64,000 nt of DNA from Citrobacter farmeri. GTDB taxonomy: Bacteria > Pseudomonadota > Gammaproteobacteria > Enterobacterales > Enterobacteriaceae. The stretch spans positions 186,001-250,000 of the forward strand of contig NZ_CP077291.1 in the NCBI RefSeq assembly GCF_019048065.1, given 5' to 3'. This document shows, one piece after another, positions 28,602 to 40,511 of the stretch (position 1 is the first letter of the stretch; each line of letters opens with the position of its first letter). Made by a program: the position numbers and the translations under genes. Under the pieces are notes generated by a model, which saw nothing but the letters and a program-made list of their open reading frames with translations, was not told the origin of the DNA and made no database searches.

Positions 28602-29933
28602 TTATAGGATAAAACGGCTCAGATCTTCATCTGCGACCAGCGCATCCAGATGTTTGCTCACATAATCCGCATCAATTGTTATGCTTTGACCGTTCAAATC
28701 GCTCGCATCATAGGAAATATCTTCCATCAGGCGCTCCAGAACCGTGTGCAGACGACGGGCACCGATGTTTTCGGTGGTCTCGTTAACCTGCCATGCCGCT
28801 TCAGCAATTTTCTTGATACCGGATTCCGTAAACTCAATGTTGACGCCTTCGGTCGCCATCAGTGCTTTGTACTGCACGGTGACAGAGGCATTAGGCTCCG
28901 TCAGAATGCGTTCGAAGTCGCTGGTGGTCAGCGCCTGCAGTTCCACGCGAATCGGCAGACGACCCTGCAGTTCCGGGATCAGGTCAGACGGCTTCGCCAC
29001 CTGGAATGCCCCAGAGGCGATAAACAGAATATGGTCGGTTTTGACCATACCGTGCTTGGTGGAGACGGTGCAGCCTTCAACCAGCGGCAGCAGGTCGCGC
29101 TGTACGCCTTCACGAGACACGTCAGGGCCAGAGGATTCGCCGCGCTTACAGATTTTGTCGATCTCGTCGATAAACACGATCCCGTGCTGCTCAACCGCAT
29201 CGATAGCTTCCTGTTTCAGCTCTTCCGGATTCACCAGTTTGGCGGCTTCTTCTTCAATCAGCAGCTTCATCGCATCTTTGATTTTCAGCTTACGCGCTTT
29301 CTGCTTCTGCCCGCCCAGGTTCTGGAACATGGACTGCAGCTGGCTGGTCATCTCTTCCATTCCCGGAGGCGCCATGATTTCCACGCCCATCGGTGCAGCG
29401 GCAAGATCGATCTCGATTTCTTTATCATCGAGCTGGCCTTCGCGCAGTTTTTTACGGAACGCCTGTCGCGCCGCAGAAGGTTCAGACTGCTGTTCCGCCT
29501 GGCCCCAGTTATTTTTGGCCGGCGGGATCAGCACATCAAGAATACGCTCTTCTGCCATCTCTTCTGCACGATAGCGGTTTTTCTCGATCGCCTGGACGCG
29601 AACCATTTTGATGGCGGCATCGGTCAGATCGCGAATGATAGAGTCGACTTCTTTACCGACATAACCCACTTCGGTGAATTTTGTCGCTTCCACTTTGATG
29701 AACGGCGCATTGGCCAGTTTGGCAAGACGACGGGCGATTTCAGTTTTACCGACACCGGTTGGGCCGATCATCAGGATATTTTTCGGTGTGACTTCATGGC
29801 GCAGCTCTTCGTCGAGCTGCATGCGGCGCCAGCGGTTACGCAGTGCAATCGCCACGGAACGCTTGGCGTTATCCTGGCCGATGATGTGCTTGTTCAGTTC
29901 GCTAACGATTTCGCGTGGGGTCATTTCAGACAT
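28602..29933 (-). CDS. hslU: ATPase subunit HslU of the HslUV protease
   Basis: HslU is the AAA+ unfoldase that feeds substrates such as SulA into the HslV peptidase. The 443-residue protein has the Walker A motif GPTGVGKT (57-64), the Walker [10 protein letters not shown], the I-domain insertion between them, and the C-terminal tail ending SRFIL that inserts into HslV. The length matches E. coli. It follows hslV by nine bases in a heat-shock operon. I did not mark a sigma-32 promoter. Confidence 0.98.
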   Translation of the reverse strand: MSEMTPREIVSELNKHIIGQDNAKRSVAIALRNRWRRMQLDEELRHEVTPKNILMIGPTGVGKTEIARRLAKLANAPFIKVEATKFTEVGYVGKEVDSIIRDLTDAAIKMVRVQAIEKNRYRAEEMAEERILDVLIPPAKNNWGQAEQQSEPSAARQAFRKKLREGQLDDKEIEIDLAAAPMGVEIMAPPGMEEMTSQLQSMFQNLGGQKQKARKLKIKDAMKLLIEEEAAKLVNPEELKQEAIDAVEQHGIVFIDEIDKICKRGESSGPDVSREGVQRDLLPLVEGCTVSTKHGMVKTDHILFIASGAFQVAKPSDLIPELQGRLPIRVELQALTTSDFERILTEPNASVTVQYKALMATEGVNIEFTESGIKKIAEAAWQVNETTENIGARRLHTVLERLMEDISYDASDLNGQSITIDADYVSKHLDALVADEDLSRFIL

Positions 29934-29942
29934 GGGAGATCC

Positions 29943-30473
29943 TTACGCTTTAGACGGTAATTCTTCAATGGTATGGAAATGGTTGGTGTAAATGCAGATA
30001 TCACCTGCAATATCCAACGCTTTTTCAGCAATGTCGCGAGCGCCGAGCTCGGTGTTTTCCAGCAGAGCACGTGCCGCAGCCTGGGCGTAGGGACCACCGG
30101 AGCCGATAGCAATCAGATCGTTTTCCGGCTGCACGACGTCACCGTTACCGGTGATGATGAGGGAGGCGGTTTCATCCGCGACCGCCAACAGCGCTTCAAG
30201 TTTGCGCAGCATGCGATCGGTACGCCAGTCTTTCGCCAGCTCAACGGCGGCTTTGACCAGATGTCCCTGATGCATTTCCAGCTTGCGCTCAAACAGTTCA
30301 AACAGCGTGAACGCATCCGCAGTACCGCCTGCAAAGCCAGCAATGACTTTGTCGTTGTACAGACGGCGTACTTTTTTCACGTTGCCTTTCATTACGGTGT
30401 TACCCAGTGTGGCCTGACCATCACCGGCGATAACCACATGGCCGTTACGGCGTACGCTTACTATTGTTGTCAC
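29943..30473 (-). CDS. hslV: Peptidase subunit HslV of the HslUV protease
   Basis: HslV is a proteasome-beta-like threonine peptidase. The 176-residue product begins [11 protein letters not shown], so T2 becomes the N-terminal nucleophile once the first methionine is removed. The [14 protein letters not shown] segment and the [14 protein letters not shown] segment are family typical. It is first in hslVU and lies downstream of ftsN on the same strand. Confidence 0.98.
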   Translation of the reverse strand: MTTIVSVRRNGHVVIAGDGQATLGNTVMKGNVKKVRRLYNDKVIAGFAGGTADAFTLFELFERKLEMHQGHLVKAAVELAKDWRTDRMLRKLEALLAVADETASLIITGNGDVVQPENDLIAIGSGGPYAQAAARALLENTELGARDIAEKALDIAGDICIYTNHFHTIEELPSKA

Positions 30474-30507
30474 GAGCAGACCCCTTGGTTACAAATACAG
30501 AATACAA

Positions 30508-30528
30508 GCCCCGCACGGTGTACGGGGC
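30508..30528 (-). terminator. Hairpin after ftsN
   Basis: On the reverse strand GCCCCG pairs with CGGGGC across a nine-base loop, followed by TTGTATT. It lies in the ftsN-hslV spacer and could end the ftsN message. Confidence 0.5.
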
Positions 30529-30564
30529 GTAATGCAAGTATAGATGGGGGGGATTTTGGGGGTT

Positions 30565-31551
30565 TCAACCCCCGGAGGCGAGTCGAATACAGTTTGTGTG
30601 ACCTGCCATCTTCAGACGGCTAATGGTGCTGTCGGCATTCTCTTTGCCTTTCACCGGCCCGATGACCACGCGATTCCAGCCATTGTTGGTGGTGATTTTG
30701 GAGTCAAAGCCTTCAAAAGCCAGCTGTGCACGCACGGTTTCTGCCTGCTCTGCGCCTTTAAACGAGCCGCACTGTACCATCCAGCGACGTTCGTCTGTCT
30801 TCTCCGCTGTCGGCTTCGGTGCCTCTGGCACACGCTCAACCGGAGCGGCTGGCTGCGTTTTCGGCTGAGATGCCGTTGTGTGCGCTGGGGTTTGTAGAAG
30901 ATCCTGATACGGCTGTGACGTCGCGGCGGGTTTCTGCGACTGCGTGGCAGGCTTCGAGGGTTGCTGTACCGGTGCCGTTTGCGCCGTGCGCGTTTGTGTC
31001 TGTGGTTGCGTACGCGGCTGTTGAACTGGCTGCGTATTGTTCCACTGCTGCTGTTGCTGCTGCTCAACCTGACGTTGCTGAGCCTGGCGCTGCAACGTTT
31101 GCTGACGCTGTGCCGGCGTTTGTTCGTTCCACGGCACTTCGTTGAGTTGCGTTGGCTGCTGACGCATGTCGGCCTGCATTTGCGCAAGCAACTGGCGCTG
31201 TTCGTTGGTCAGTTGATCCGGTTTCATCACTTCACCGCCTGCAGACGGTTCTGTCGGTGCGCGGACGCCCGGCTGACGGCTTTCCAGCTCTTTAATATAG
31301 CGCCAGCGCTCTTCCGGCTTAGGCGGCAACCCGTTGCCAGTCACTTTCTGACCCTGCAACGTTTCGGATTCTTCTTTCTTATGATGCGTGATGAAGTACA
31401 GACCACCGATAAAGGCCACAAGGACGGCGGCGGCAATGGCGACCATTGCGGGCGATACCGCAGACGTGTTGCGTTGCTTTTTCCGTGAGGTGCTCTTTTT
31501 GCGCCGCGAAGGTGCCGGTTGGCCGCGACGTACATAATCTCGTTGTGCCAC
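30565..31551 (-). CDS. ftsN: Cell-division protein FtsN
   Basis: FtsN is a bitopic inner-membrane protein that triggers septal peptidoglycan synthesis by the divisome. The 328-residue product shows a basic cytoplasmic N-terminus (RRGQPAPSRRKKSTSRKK), one membrane segment at about residues 33-54, and a periplasmic region with short helices. A long Gln- and Pro-rich low-complexity linker (about 140-220) follows. The C-terminal SPOR domain (about 255-328, from RRWMVQCGSF) binds denuded glycan. The low-complexity linker explains the many long overlapping frames here. Confidence 0.97.
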   Translation of the reverse strand: MAQRDYVRRGQPAPSRRKKSTSRKKQRNTSAVSPAMVAIAAAVLVAFIGGLYFITHHKKEESETLQGQKVTGNGLPPKPEERWRYIKELESRQPGVRAPTEPSAGGEVMKPDQLTNEQRQLLAQMQADMRQQPTQLNEVPWNEQTPAQRQQTLQRQAQQRQVEQQQQQQWNNTQPVQQPRTQPQTQTRTAQTAPVQQPSKPATQSQKPAATSQPYQDLLQTPAHTTASQPKTQPAAPVERVPEAPKPTAEKTDERRWMVQCGSFKGAEQAETVRAQLAFEGFDSKITTNNGWNRVVIGPVKGKENADSTISRLKMAGHTNCIRLASGG

Positions 31552-31636
31552 TATCGTTTCGCTGTATTGATTTGTTCGTCAGCCCGCCATGTTACTTAAG
31601 CGGCGGGCCTTTGACCAGACACGGTGTCTGAAAGGT

Positions 31637-32662
31637 TTACGTTAAGGCGCGCGTGGTACCGCGAAGGATCAGTTCACAGTCCATCAAACGCGAGCCGCTG
31701 TTGACATTTTGTCCATGGATTTGATCCAGCAACAACAGCATCGCTTCACGACCAATTTCGAAGCGTGGTTGCGCAACGGTGGTCAGCGGCGGATCGCAAA
31801 ATTCCGCCAGGGCGATATTGTCGAAACCAATAATCGACAGGTCATCCGGGACTTTGATGCCCTGACGCTTGGCCCAGGAGAGGGCGCCGAGCGCCATGAC
31901 ATCACTATGACAAAATACCGCTGTCGGCGGTTGCGGCAATTCAAATAGCTGCCTGAGCGCATTGCCGCCAGCTTCGAAAGTGAAATCCCCGCGAGCGATG
32001 TAGTGCGGATCCACCGTCACACCGCAACGACGCAGCGCCTGCACGTAACCTTGCAAGCGGTAATGACACAACGGCATCTCTTCCGGTCCGGCAATGCAGC
32101 CAATGCGCTGATGCCCCAGTTCATGCAGGTAGTTCACGGCATTGAAGGCCGCGGTCAGGTTATCGATATGGACGGTGGGTAACTCCAGTTCCGGCGCAAA
32201 CTCGTTCGCCATCACCATCGGCGGCAGATTGCGCTGCTCTTCAATACTGGCGTCAAACGGCAGACGCGAGCCCAACAGCAACATGCCATCAATTTGCTTG
32301 GTGATGATCAGATTGACGAAGGTTTTTTCCTGCTGGTTCTGGTGTGCGCAATCGCCGATCAGCACCAGATAACCATGACTGGCGGCGGTGACCTCGATCC
32401 CACGGATCAATTCGCTAAAAAAGGGATCGCAAATATCCGGGACAATCACCAGAATCGTTCGCGATTCATTACGTTTAACGTTGCGTCCCGTCGCCTGCGG
32501 TAAATACCCCACTTCTACAGCTGCCTGTTCCACCCGGTTGCGGGTGGACTGAGAGACTTTATCGGGGTTCATTAGCGCGCGGGACACCGTTGCCGTTGAG
32601 ACTTTCGCCTTCATGGCAACATCTTTCATTGTAGCGGCAGCGGTCTGCTTATTCGGTTTCAC
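31637..32662 (-). CDS. cytR: Transcriptional repressor CytR
   Basis: CytR is a LacI-family repressor that works with CRP to control nucleoside uptake and catabolism, relieved by cytidine. The 341-residue protein has the helix-turn-helix MKDVAMKAKVSTATVSRALMNP near its N-terminus and a periplasmic-binding-protein-like core. The start is a GTG at 32662 preceded by AGGAG, giving the E. coli length. The in-frame start codon at 32698 would add 12 residues without a good ribosome-binding site. Confidence 0.96.
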   Translation of the reverse strand: MKPNKQTAAATMKDVAMKAKVSTATVSRALMNPDKVSQSTRNRVEQAAVEVGYLPQATGRNVKRNESRTILVIVPDICDPFFSELIRGIEVTAASHGYLVLIGDCAHQNQQEKTFVNLIITKQIDGMLLLGSRLPFDASIEEQRNLPPMVMANEFAPELELPTVHIDNLTAAFNAVNYLHELGHQRIGCIAGPEEMPLCHYRLQGYVQALRRCGVTVDPHYIARGDFTFEAGGNALRQLFELPQPPTAVFCHSDVMALGALSWAKRQGIKVPDDLSIIGFDNIALAEFCDPPLTTVAQPRFEIGREAMLLLLDQIHGQNVNSGSRLMDCELILRGTTRALT

Positions 32663-32817
32663 TCTTTCTCCTCGCCAGGGTAATCCGGCGCAGCACAATC
32701 CCTGTTGAATTCACATCAAAAACATTTTTATCAGATAGCGAATGGAAACGGTTACAGAATTTTCATAAAAAGTGTGACGGATGTTGAATTTTACGATCCG
32801 CCTCGCATCTGAGGGCG

Positions 32818-35019
<2,202 letters not shown>

Positions 35020-35211
35020 TCATCCTGACTTGAAATCTGGCCGGTTAGTATACACATTAGTCGTGGGTGACGAGCGAATCAGTTTGCATGAGCGGGCTAA
35101 TTTCTGTATGATTCGCCGCCTTTGATGCAAATTACTTGTGTCAAAACTATACTATCAACATCGCGTGGTGTCTGGCGTTAGGGCTGGAAGAGCGACGCGG
35201 CCTTAAACTGA

Positions 35212-35433
<222 letters not shown>

Positions 35434-35449
35434 GTTTCTGCTGTCAAAA

Positions 35450-35475
35450 AAAAGCGCCTTCTGGCGCTTTTTTTG
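35450..35475 (+). terminator. Rho-independent terminator of rpmE
   Basis: AAAAGCGCC pairs with GGCGCTTTT around a TTCT loop and is followed by T residues. Confidence 0.92.
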
Positions 35476-35782
35476 TATCTGAAATTTATCTTTTTCATCT
35501 TAATTATTGACGTCTTGAATAAATAATATAATACCATCTTGAAATGGCGTTTTAATTTATCGGTAAATTGTTTTAGTTGGTGACGTCTGTCTCGCTTATC
35601 TTCCCTTTTTTGCCACAATTTGTATTTGCTGGCAAAATTTAAAAGGTTTTCACTTTCCCACTTAAATAAACTTCGTTACGTAATATAAATCTATTTTATC
35701 TTTATTTTCATCATTGCGCTTTATCGTAGTGATGTTGATAAGGTCAGACCGTTGTGGGCGTTTTTTATTGAGAGGGATTGCT
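35476..35782. promoter_or_regulatory. AT-rich control region upstream of the KdgM-family porin gene
   Basis: About 300 bases without a gene. The region is strikingly AT-rich compared with its surroundings. It holds the KdgR-type box at 35540-35554 and, near its end, the GAGGG ribosome-binding site of the porin gene. Long AT-rich leaders are typical of genes silenced by H-NS, but that is inference. I see no other clear motif. Confidence 0.5.
35540..35554. promoter_or_regulatory. KdgR-type operator upstream of the porin gene
   Basis: TGAAATGGCGTTTTA fully fits the KdgR pattern TRAAAY-N3-RTTTYA. It differs from the aldolase-gene box by a single base. It lies about 230 bp upstream of the porin start. 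KdgR directly represses kdgM in pectinolytic enterobacteria. Confidence 0.65.
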
Positions 35783-36463
35783 ATGAAGCGTGGATATGCA
35801 TTGTTACTTATTCCATTATTATCTGGGGCTGCTCATGCTGGCTACGTAGATTATCGTCATGAATATTATGATGATGGACGTAACTATGACCGTGTTTATA
35901 TGTCTCACCGTTTTGCGACTGGTTTTGGTGTGGCAGTAGAAGCTATCTCCCGTTCTGATAATGCGCAATCGAATGATGCGTGGAACAATATGGAAAGCAA
36001 TGGCAACGAATATACCGCAAGCTATCAATTTACCTGGCAGGGTCTCATCTGGCAGCCGGGCATCGCCGTTGAAACGGGTGATAACATAGCGATCTATAAG
36101 CCTTATCTACGCGTACAGTATAATATCAATGATAACTGGTGGACTGCATTCCGCTATCGTCAGGAATATATGCGTAGAAATGCTGACGGCAAAGATGACC
36201 GGATGGTCTATCGCCCGGAAGCATGGCTCGGTTATAACCTCAATAACTGGATGTTTGAACTCAACGGCATTTATAAAATTGCCGATAGTGAAGATTTGTA
36301 TAACAATAAAAATGAAGATTATGAATATAACTTCCGTGTTGCGTATAAGTTAGGTTCCTGGGTTCCTTTTGTAGAAGTGGGTAACGTTTCCTCTGGTTAT
36401 AACACAACAACGACAGACGATCGCCAGACGCGTTATCGCGTGGGTCTGGGTTATAACTTCTGA
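35783..36463 (+). CDS. KdgM-family oligogalacturonate-specific outer-membrane porin
   Basis: This is a 226-residue outer-membrane protein with a signal peptide of about 19 residues (cleaved after GAAHA). The mature chain alternates polar and aromatic residues as in a 12-strand beta-barrel and ends with the outer-membrane signature GLGYNF, with a terminal phenylalanine. The YVDYRHEYYDDGRNYDRVYM start is typical of KdgM/NanC/OmpL monomeric porins for acidic oligosaccharides. AGAGGG precedes the ATG at 35783. It pairs with the downstream GPH symporter and has a KdgR-type box upstream. Both genes are absent between rpmE and yiiX in E. coli. Oligogalacturonate as substrate is inferred. Confidence 0.85.
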   Translation: MKRGYALLLIPLLSGAAHAGYVDYRHEYYDDGRNYDRVYMSHRFATGFGVAVEAISRSDNAQSNDAWNNMESNGNEYTASYQFTWQGLIWQPGIAVETGDNIAIYKPYLRVQYNINDNWWTAFRYRQEYMRRNADGKDDRMVYRPEAWLGYNLNNWMFELNGIYKIADSEDLYNNKNEDYEYNFRVAYKLGSWVPFVEVGNVSSGYNTTTTDDRQTRYRVGLGYNF

Positions 36464-36581
36464 TTGTTAATCCCGTTAACATGAAATTTATCTATACAAA
36501 ACATGATCAAGTTGCCTTTCAATACGCAAAACTACGCGGGCTTTAATTTTCGCGTGAATAAGGTGCCCAGGAGTTGACATA

Positions 36582-38006
36582 ATGTCCAGTGATGAAAATG
36601 TTATAAGAAGTAATGCCAGCATTGCTATCAGGCCTTTCGGATTTAGAGATAAAATAGGTTACTTGTGTGGCGACCTGGGAAATTGTTTTATCCTTGGGTT
36701 GGTAAATAGCTTTCTAATGATTTATTACACTAATGTGCTCGGTGTTTCCGGGGTTATTGTCGGGTCACTCTATTTTGTAACAAAACTCTTTGATGCGTTT
36801 GTGGATGTTGCCGTAGGGCGCTTATGCGATACGTCTAAACTGACCGTTTACGGGCGTTTTAATCCCTGGGTTCGTCGCATGAAATACCCTTTCTGCATCA
36901 TTTCGGTCGTTCTTTTTCTGCCGTTTGTTCATGAATTTTCTGAAACGGTGAAAATCATCTATATCTGCTGTTCCTATTTTATTTATGGAGCGTTGTTATC
37001 GACCGTTAGCATTCCCTATGGTGCAATGTCAGCCGCGATTAGCTCGAATCCGGACGATCGTGTTTCGCTTTCGACATACCGTAGCGTTGGCTCAGCGATA
37101 GGGGGTGGGGCAACCGGTTTTTTTATTCCTATTCTGATGTATACCACCCTTGTTGATGGAAGCATGGTTATTTCGGGGCAACATTTCTTCTGGATTGCGA
37201 TTGGCTGCTCGATACTGGCTTTTATCTTTTTAACACTGACCTGTCATTTAACGACAGAGCGCGTGCGCGTAGAAAAGAAAGAGAGCATGCCCGTCTCTGT
37301 TTTACTCAAGGGATTGCTACGCAATAAGGCGTTGATTGTGCTGGTTGTGGTTGATCTGCTTATTGTTATTAACCAGGGTCTCTCCGGCACCAATATGACC
37401 TATCTGTTTAATGATTATTTCCACAATAAAGCAGCCATGTCTGTCGCTCTCTTATTTACCTTTGGTTCCCTGATTCTGCTGGCACCATCGGCGTCCTGGC
37501 TTACGAAGCGGTTTGGTAAAAAAGAAGCCAGCGTAGGCGCACTGCTCTTTTCAGTGGTGATGTATCTGATGATGTACTTCATCCACATTACGGATGCGAA
37601 AGTCTATCTGGTCTTTCTTTTCCTTGCGACGCTTGGGGCCGGATTATTCAACCTGATGATTTGGGCATTTATGACTGATGTTTGCGACTACCATCAGTAT
37701 GTTACTGGCGATCGTGAAGATGGCACCGTTTATGGTGTGAACTTCTTTGCTCGCAAAGTGGGTCAGGCATGTGCGGGAGCCATTGGGGGTTTTATGCTGG
37801 CGCTTATCGGCTATCAATCCTCGTCAACGGGCGGGGCTGTGCAAACCAGCGTCGTGCAGGAAAATATTTACACGATGGCAAATCTCATACCGGCTTTATG
37901 CCTGTTTTTAGCCGCCGTGATGCTGATTTATTTCTATCCACTGAACCGTAAAGAAACGCTCAAAATGGAAGCAACACTGAATAAATTTAATGGGATTAGC
38001 AAATAA
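36582..38006 (+). CDS. GPH-family oligosaccharide/uronide:cation symporter
   Basis: This is a 474-residue inner-membrane transporter with about 12 hydrophobic segments. Family features include the FRDKIGYLCGDLGN start, the helix 2-3 loop with GRFNPWVRR, and the DRVSLSTYRSVGS segment. It most resembles the YicJ/YihP/TogT group for glycosides and uronide oligomers. It lies 118 bases after the porin gene on the same strand, with GGAG before its ATG. The pair fits outer- plus inner-membrane passage for one oligosaccharide. TogT-type uptake of oligogalacturonides is a plausible model, not shown. Confidence 0.85.
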   Translation: MSSDENVIRSNASIAIRPFGFRDKIGYLCGDLGNCFILGLVNSFLMIYYTNVLGVSGVIVGSLYFVTKLFDAFVDVAVGRLCDTSKLTVYGRFNPWVRRMKYPFCIISVVLFLPFVHEFSETVKIIYICCSYFIYGALLSTVSIPYGAMSAAISSNPDDRVSLSTYRSVGSAIGGGATGFFIPILMYTTLVDGSMVISGQHFFWIAIGCSILAFIFLTLTCHLTTERVRVEKKESMPVSVLLKGLLRNKALIVLVVVDLLIVINQGLSGTNMTYLFNDYFHNKAAMSVALLFTFGSLILLAPSASWLTKRFGKKEASVGALLFSVVMYLMMYFIHITDAKVYLVFLFLATLGAGLFNLMIWAFMTDVCDYHQYVTGDREDGTVYGVNFFARKVGQACAGAIGGFMLALIGYQSSSTGGAVQTSVVQENIYTMANLIPALCLFLAAVMLIYFYPLNRKETLKMEATLNKFNGISK

Positions 38007-38046
38007 ACCGCGAGTACTTTATAAAGATAACGGGATTATGCGTCTG

Positions 38047-38072
38047 AAAGGCAGGGGGAAACCTCTGCCTTT
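38047..38072. terminator. Hairpin between the GPH symporter gene and yiiX
   Basis: AAAGGCAG pairs with CTGCCTTT, with G-C pairs inside, between two converging genes. T-rich flank is weak on the plus strand. Confidence 0.6.
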
Positions 38073-38078
38073 GTTGCT

Positions 38079-38687
38079 TCACCACCAAAGCAGCGGCCTC
38101 GCCTTCCCGACTGTTGCCAGTTGCGGCGCGTCAAAAAGCGCCTGCGGGGAAATAACCGTTTCATTCAGCGGGATATTTTTACCGTAGCGCTCTTTCATTT
38201 TGGCTTGCACCGCCGGGTGGCTGAGATCGAAATCCTTTAGCTTTTGCAGCTTACCCATTTTCATTCCGAGCGCATGGTCATACACCTTCCACACCACTTC
38301 GGAGCAGTACTGACGCTCGTCACTCCAGGAAAAGGCCAGATCATATGGTTTACCGAGATATTGCTTTGCGGTGTGCGCGAGCTTTTGCTGCTGCTGCGCC
38401 GAGAGTCCGCCGTCAACGCGACGTACGATGTATTTTCCGTCTTTACCGTGTTTTATCCACTTTTGCAGTGGGGTATAAACCACCGGGCCGACGGCTTCAA
38501 AGACATACGCTTTTTTCTCGCGGATAACGATCATGCCGGTATGGCTATAGTCAGAATGCGTTGCCAGTTGAATCGCCTGGCTCTGGGAGGATAAGGACGT
38601 TTGAAAGATGATGTCGCCGGTTTGCGGTTCCCAGGCAAAAACAGGCGTCGCAATCAGCAGACTGAAAACCAGTAAGCCTCGATTCAT
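38079..38687 (-). CDS. yiiX: Papain-like amidase/peptidase-fold protein YiiX
   Basis: YiiX is a 202-residue permuted NlpC/P60 (YaeF/YiiX) family protein with a signal peptide (about 1-18), so it is probably periplasmic. The likely catalytic residues are H49 in HSDYSHTGM, E64 in YVFEAVG and C128 in DERQYCSEVVW, in the permuted His-then-Cys order of the family. The exact substrate is unknown; members act on amide or lipid-linked bonds. It follows metJ on the same strand after a terminator. Confidence 0.92.
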   Translation of the reverse strand: MNRGLLVFSLLIATPVFAWEPQTGDIIFQTSLSSQSQAIQLATHSDYSHTGMIVIREKKAYVFEAVGPVVYTPLQKWIKHGKDGKYIVRRVDGGLSAQQQQKLAHTAKQYLGKPYDLAFSWSDERQYCSEVVWKVYDHALGMKMGKLQKLKDFDLSHPAVQAKMKERYGKNIPLNETVISPQALFDAPQLATVGKARPLLWW

Positions 38688-38713
38688 GGCATAACGTCCT
38701 TGTTACACAATTA

Positions 38714-38749
38714 AAAAGAGCGGCCAGGAAGCCCGCGCCGCTCTTTTTT
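38714..38749 (-). terminator. Rho-independent terminator of metJ
   Basis: AAAAAGAGCGGC pairs with GCCGCTCTTTTT across a 12-base loop. The reverse strand then runs TTTTTAATT. Confidence 0.85.
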
Positions 38750-38754
38750 GCAAA

Positions 38755-39072
38755 TCAATATTCCCACGTCTCTGGGTCGATCCCCAGTTCACGCATGATC
38801 TCTTTCGCCGCTTCCGGGATTTCATCACTGCGCTCTTTACGCAGGTCTGCATCGTTCGGCAGGGGTTGCCCGGTAAAGGCATGCAGAAACGCTTCACACA
38901 GCAACTCGCTGTTGGTGGCGTGGCGCAGGTTGTTCACCTGACGACGCGTGCGTTCATCGGTGAGGATTTTTAACACCTTCAGAGGAATGGAAACCGTAAT
39001 TTTTTTTACTTGCTCACTCTTCTTACCGTGCTCAGCGTATGGGCTGATATATTCGCCGCTCCATTCAGCCAT
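38755..39072 (-). CDS. metJ: Methionine repressor MetJ
   Basis: MetJ is a dimeric ribbon-helix-helix repressor that uses S-adenosylmethionine as corepressor and binds met boxes (AGACGTCT). The 105-residue product contains the DNA-binding strand KKITVSIP and the helices of [16 protein letters not shown]. The ATG at 39072 gives the E. coli start MAEWSGEY. It is divergent from metBL, with met boxes in between. Confidence 0.98.
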   Translation of the reverse strand: MAEWSGEYISPYAEHGKKSEQVKKITVSIPLKVLKILTDERTRRQVNNLRHATNSELLCEAFLHAFTGQPLPNDADLRKERSDEIPEAAKEIMRELGIDPETWEY

Positions 39073-39262
39073 GAGATACTTAATCCTCTTTGTCATTAAT
39101 ATGAGGCAAAGCCGCACTATTTGTGTGGCTACTCGCCGTAATTCCGCATAGTTTACCGTACAGGCGATACTGTGACACTGATAAAGCGCCTGTAGTTGTG
39201 CGCTAATGCAGATAATTTTAACGGCTATTTCCAGTTTGCTCAATCTATACGCAAAGAAGTTT

Positions 39263-39286
39263 AGATGTCCAGATGTATTGACGTCT
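39263..39286. promoter_or_regulatory. Three tandem met boxes (MetJ operator) for metJ/metB
   Basis: Three consecutive 8-mers, AGATGTCC, AGATGTAT and TGACGTCT, match the met-box consensus AGACGTCT at six, five and seven of eight positions. They lie in the divergent metJ-metB promoter region. Confidence 0.85.
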
Positions 39287-39348
39287 ATTGTTAACCTGTT
39301 TACTCTGGGACCTGACTTTTCATCGACTCAGCTCAGGAACACCCTAAC

Positions 39349-40509
39349 ATGACGCGTAAACAGGCCACCATCGCAGTGCGTAGCGGGTTAAATGACGACG
39401 AACAGTACGGTTGCGTCGTTCCGCCGATTCACCTTTCCAGCACTTATAATTTTACCGGATTTAATGAGCCTCGTGCCCATGACTACTCCCGTCGCGGCAA
39501 TCCTACGCGCGATGTGGTTCAGCGTGCGCTGGCCGAACTGGAAGGCGGTGCGGGGGCGGTGATGACCAATACCGGCATGTCGGCGATTCATCTGGTGACG
39601 ACCGTGTTCCTGAAGCCTGGCGATCTGCTGGTGGCACCGCATGACTGCTACGGCGGCAGCTACCGCCTGTTTGACAGTCTGGCGAAGCGCGGATGCTATC
39701 GCGTACGGTTTGTCGATCAAGGCGATGAGCAGGCATTGCAGGCCGCGCTGGCAGAAAAACCCAAACTGGTGCTGGTTGAAAGTCCGAGTAATCCGCTGTT
39801 ACGCGTGGTGGATATTGCGAAAATCTGCCAACTGGCGCGTGACGCAGGAGCCGTCAGCGTTGTCGACAACACTTTTTTAAGCCCGGCACTGCAAAATCCG
39901 CTGGCATTGGGCGCCGATCTGGTGTTGCATTCATGCACGAAATATCTGAATGGCCACTCTGATGTGGTCGCAGGCGTGGTGATAGCCAAAGATCCGGAAA
40001 TCGTCACCGAACTGGCATGGTGGGCGAATAATATCGGCGTGACCGGCAGCGCGTTTGACAGTTACCTGCTGCTGCGCGGGTTGCGTACGCTGTCGCCGCG
40101 CATGGAAGTCGCGCAACGCAATGCGCAGGCGATCGTCGATTATCTGCAAACCCAGCCGCTGGTGAAAAAGCTATATCACCCGTCGCTGCCGGAAAATCAG
40201 GGGCATGACATTGCCGCGCGTCAGCAGAAAGGCTTTGGCGCAATGTTGAGTTTTGAACTGGATGGCGATGAGCAGACGCTACGTCGTTTCCTGAGCGGGC
40301 TGTCGTTGTTTACGCTGGCGGAATCCTTAGGGGGAGTGGAAAGCCTGATCTCTCACGCGGCAACAATGACGCATGCCGGCATGGCGCCAGAAGCGCGTGC
40401 CGCCGCCGGGATCTCCGAGACGCTGCTACGTATCTCTACCGGTATTGAAGATGGCGAAGATTTAATTGCCGACCTGGAAAATGGCTTCCGGGCTGCAAAC
40501 AAGGGGTAA
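39349..40509 (+). CDS. metB: Cystathionine gamma-synthase
   Basis: MetB is a 386-residue PLP enzyme joining O-succinylhomoserine and cysteine to cystathionine in methionine synthesis. The PLP lysine lies in LHSCTKYLNGHSD, and the AHDYSRRGNPTRD and GGVESLISHAATMTHAGM segments are typical of the Cys/Met metabolism family. It starts metBL and ends two bases before metL. Confidence 0.98.
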   Translation: MTRKQATIAVRSGLNDDEQYGCVVPPIHLSSTYNFTGFNEPRAHDYSRRGNPTRDVVQRALAELEGGAGAVMTNTGMSAIHLVTTVFLKPGDLLVAPHDCYGGSYRLFDSLAKRGCYRVRFVDQGDEQALQAALAEKPKLVLVESPSNPLLRVVDIAKICQLARDAGAVSVVDNTFLSPALQNPLALGADLVLHSCTKYLNGHSDVVAGVVIAKDPEIVTELAWWANNIGVTGSAFDSYLLLRGLRTLSPRMEVAQRNAQAIVDYLQTQPLVKKLYHPSLPENQGHDIAARQQKGFGAMLSFELDGDEQTLRRFLSGLSLFTLAESLGGVESLISHAATMTHAGMAPEARAAAGISETLLRISTGIEDGEDLIADLENGFRAANKG

Positions 40510-40511
40510 AC

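Noticed and set aside
28650..29960. A 436-codon open frame on the strand opposite hslU
   Set aside because: It lies fully antisense to a highly conserved gene, is rich in Phe, His, Gln and Arg as expected of a shadow frame, and has no recognisable domain.
31000..31110. The repeated CAG/CTG-like codons in ftsN as a tandem-repeat or CRISPR-like structure
   Set aside because: They encode the known Gln-rich linker of FtsN, with no spaced direct repeats.
38755..39243. A longer MetJ starting at 39243
   Set aside because: The extra 57 residues would run through the divergent metJ/metB promoter. The ATG at 39072 gives the exact known MetJ start and length.
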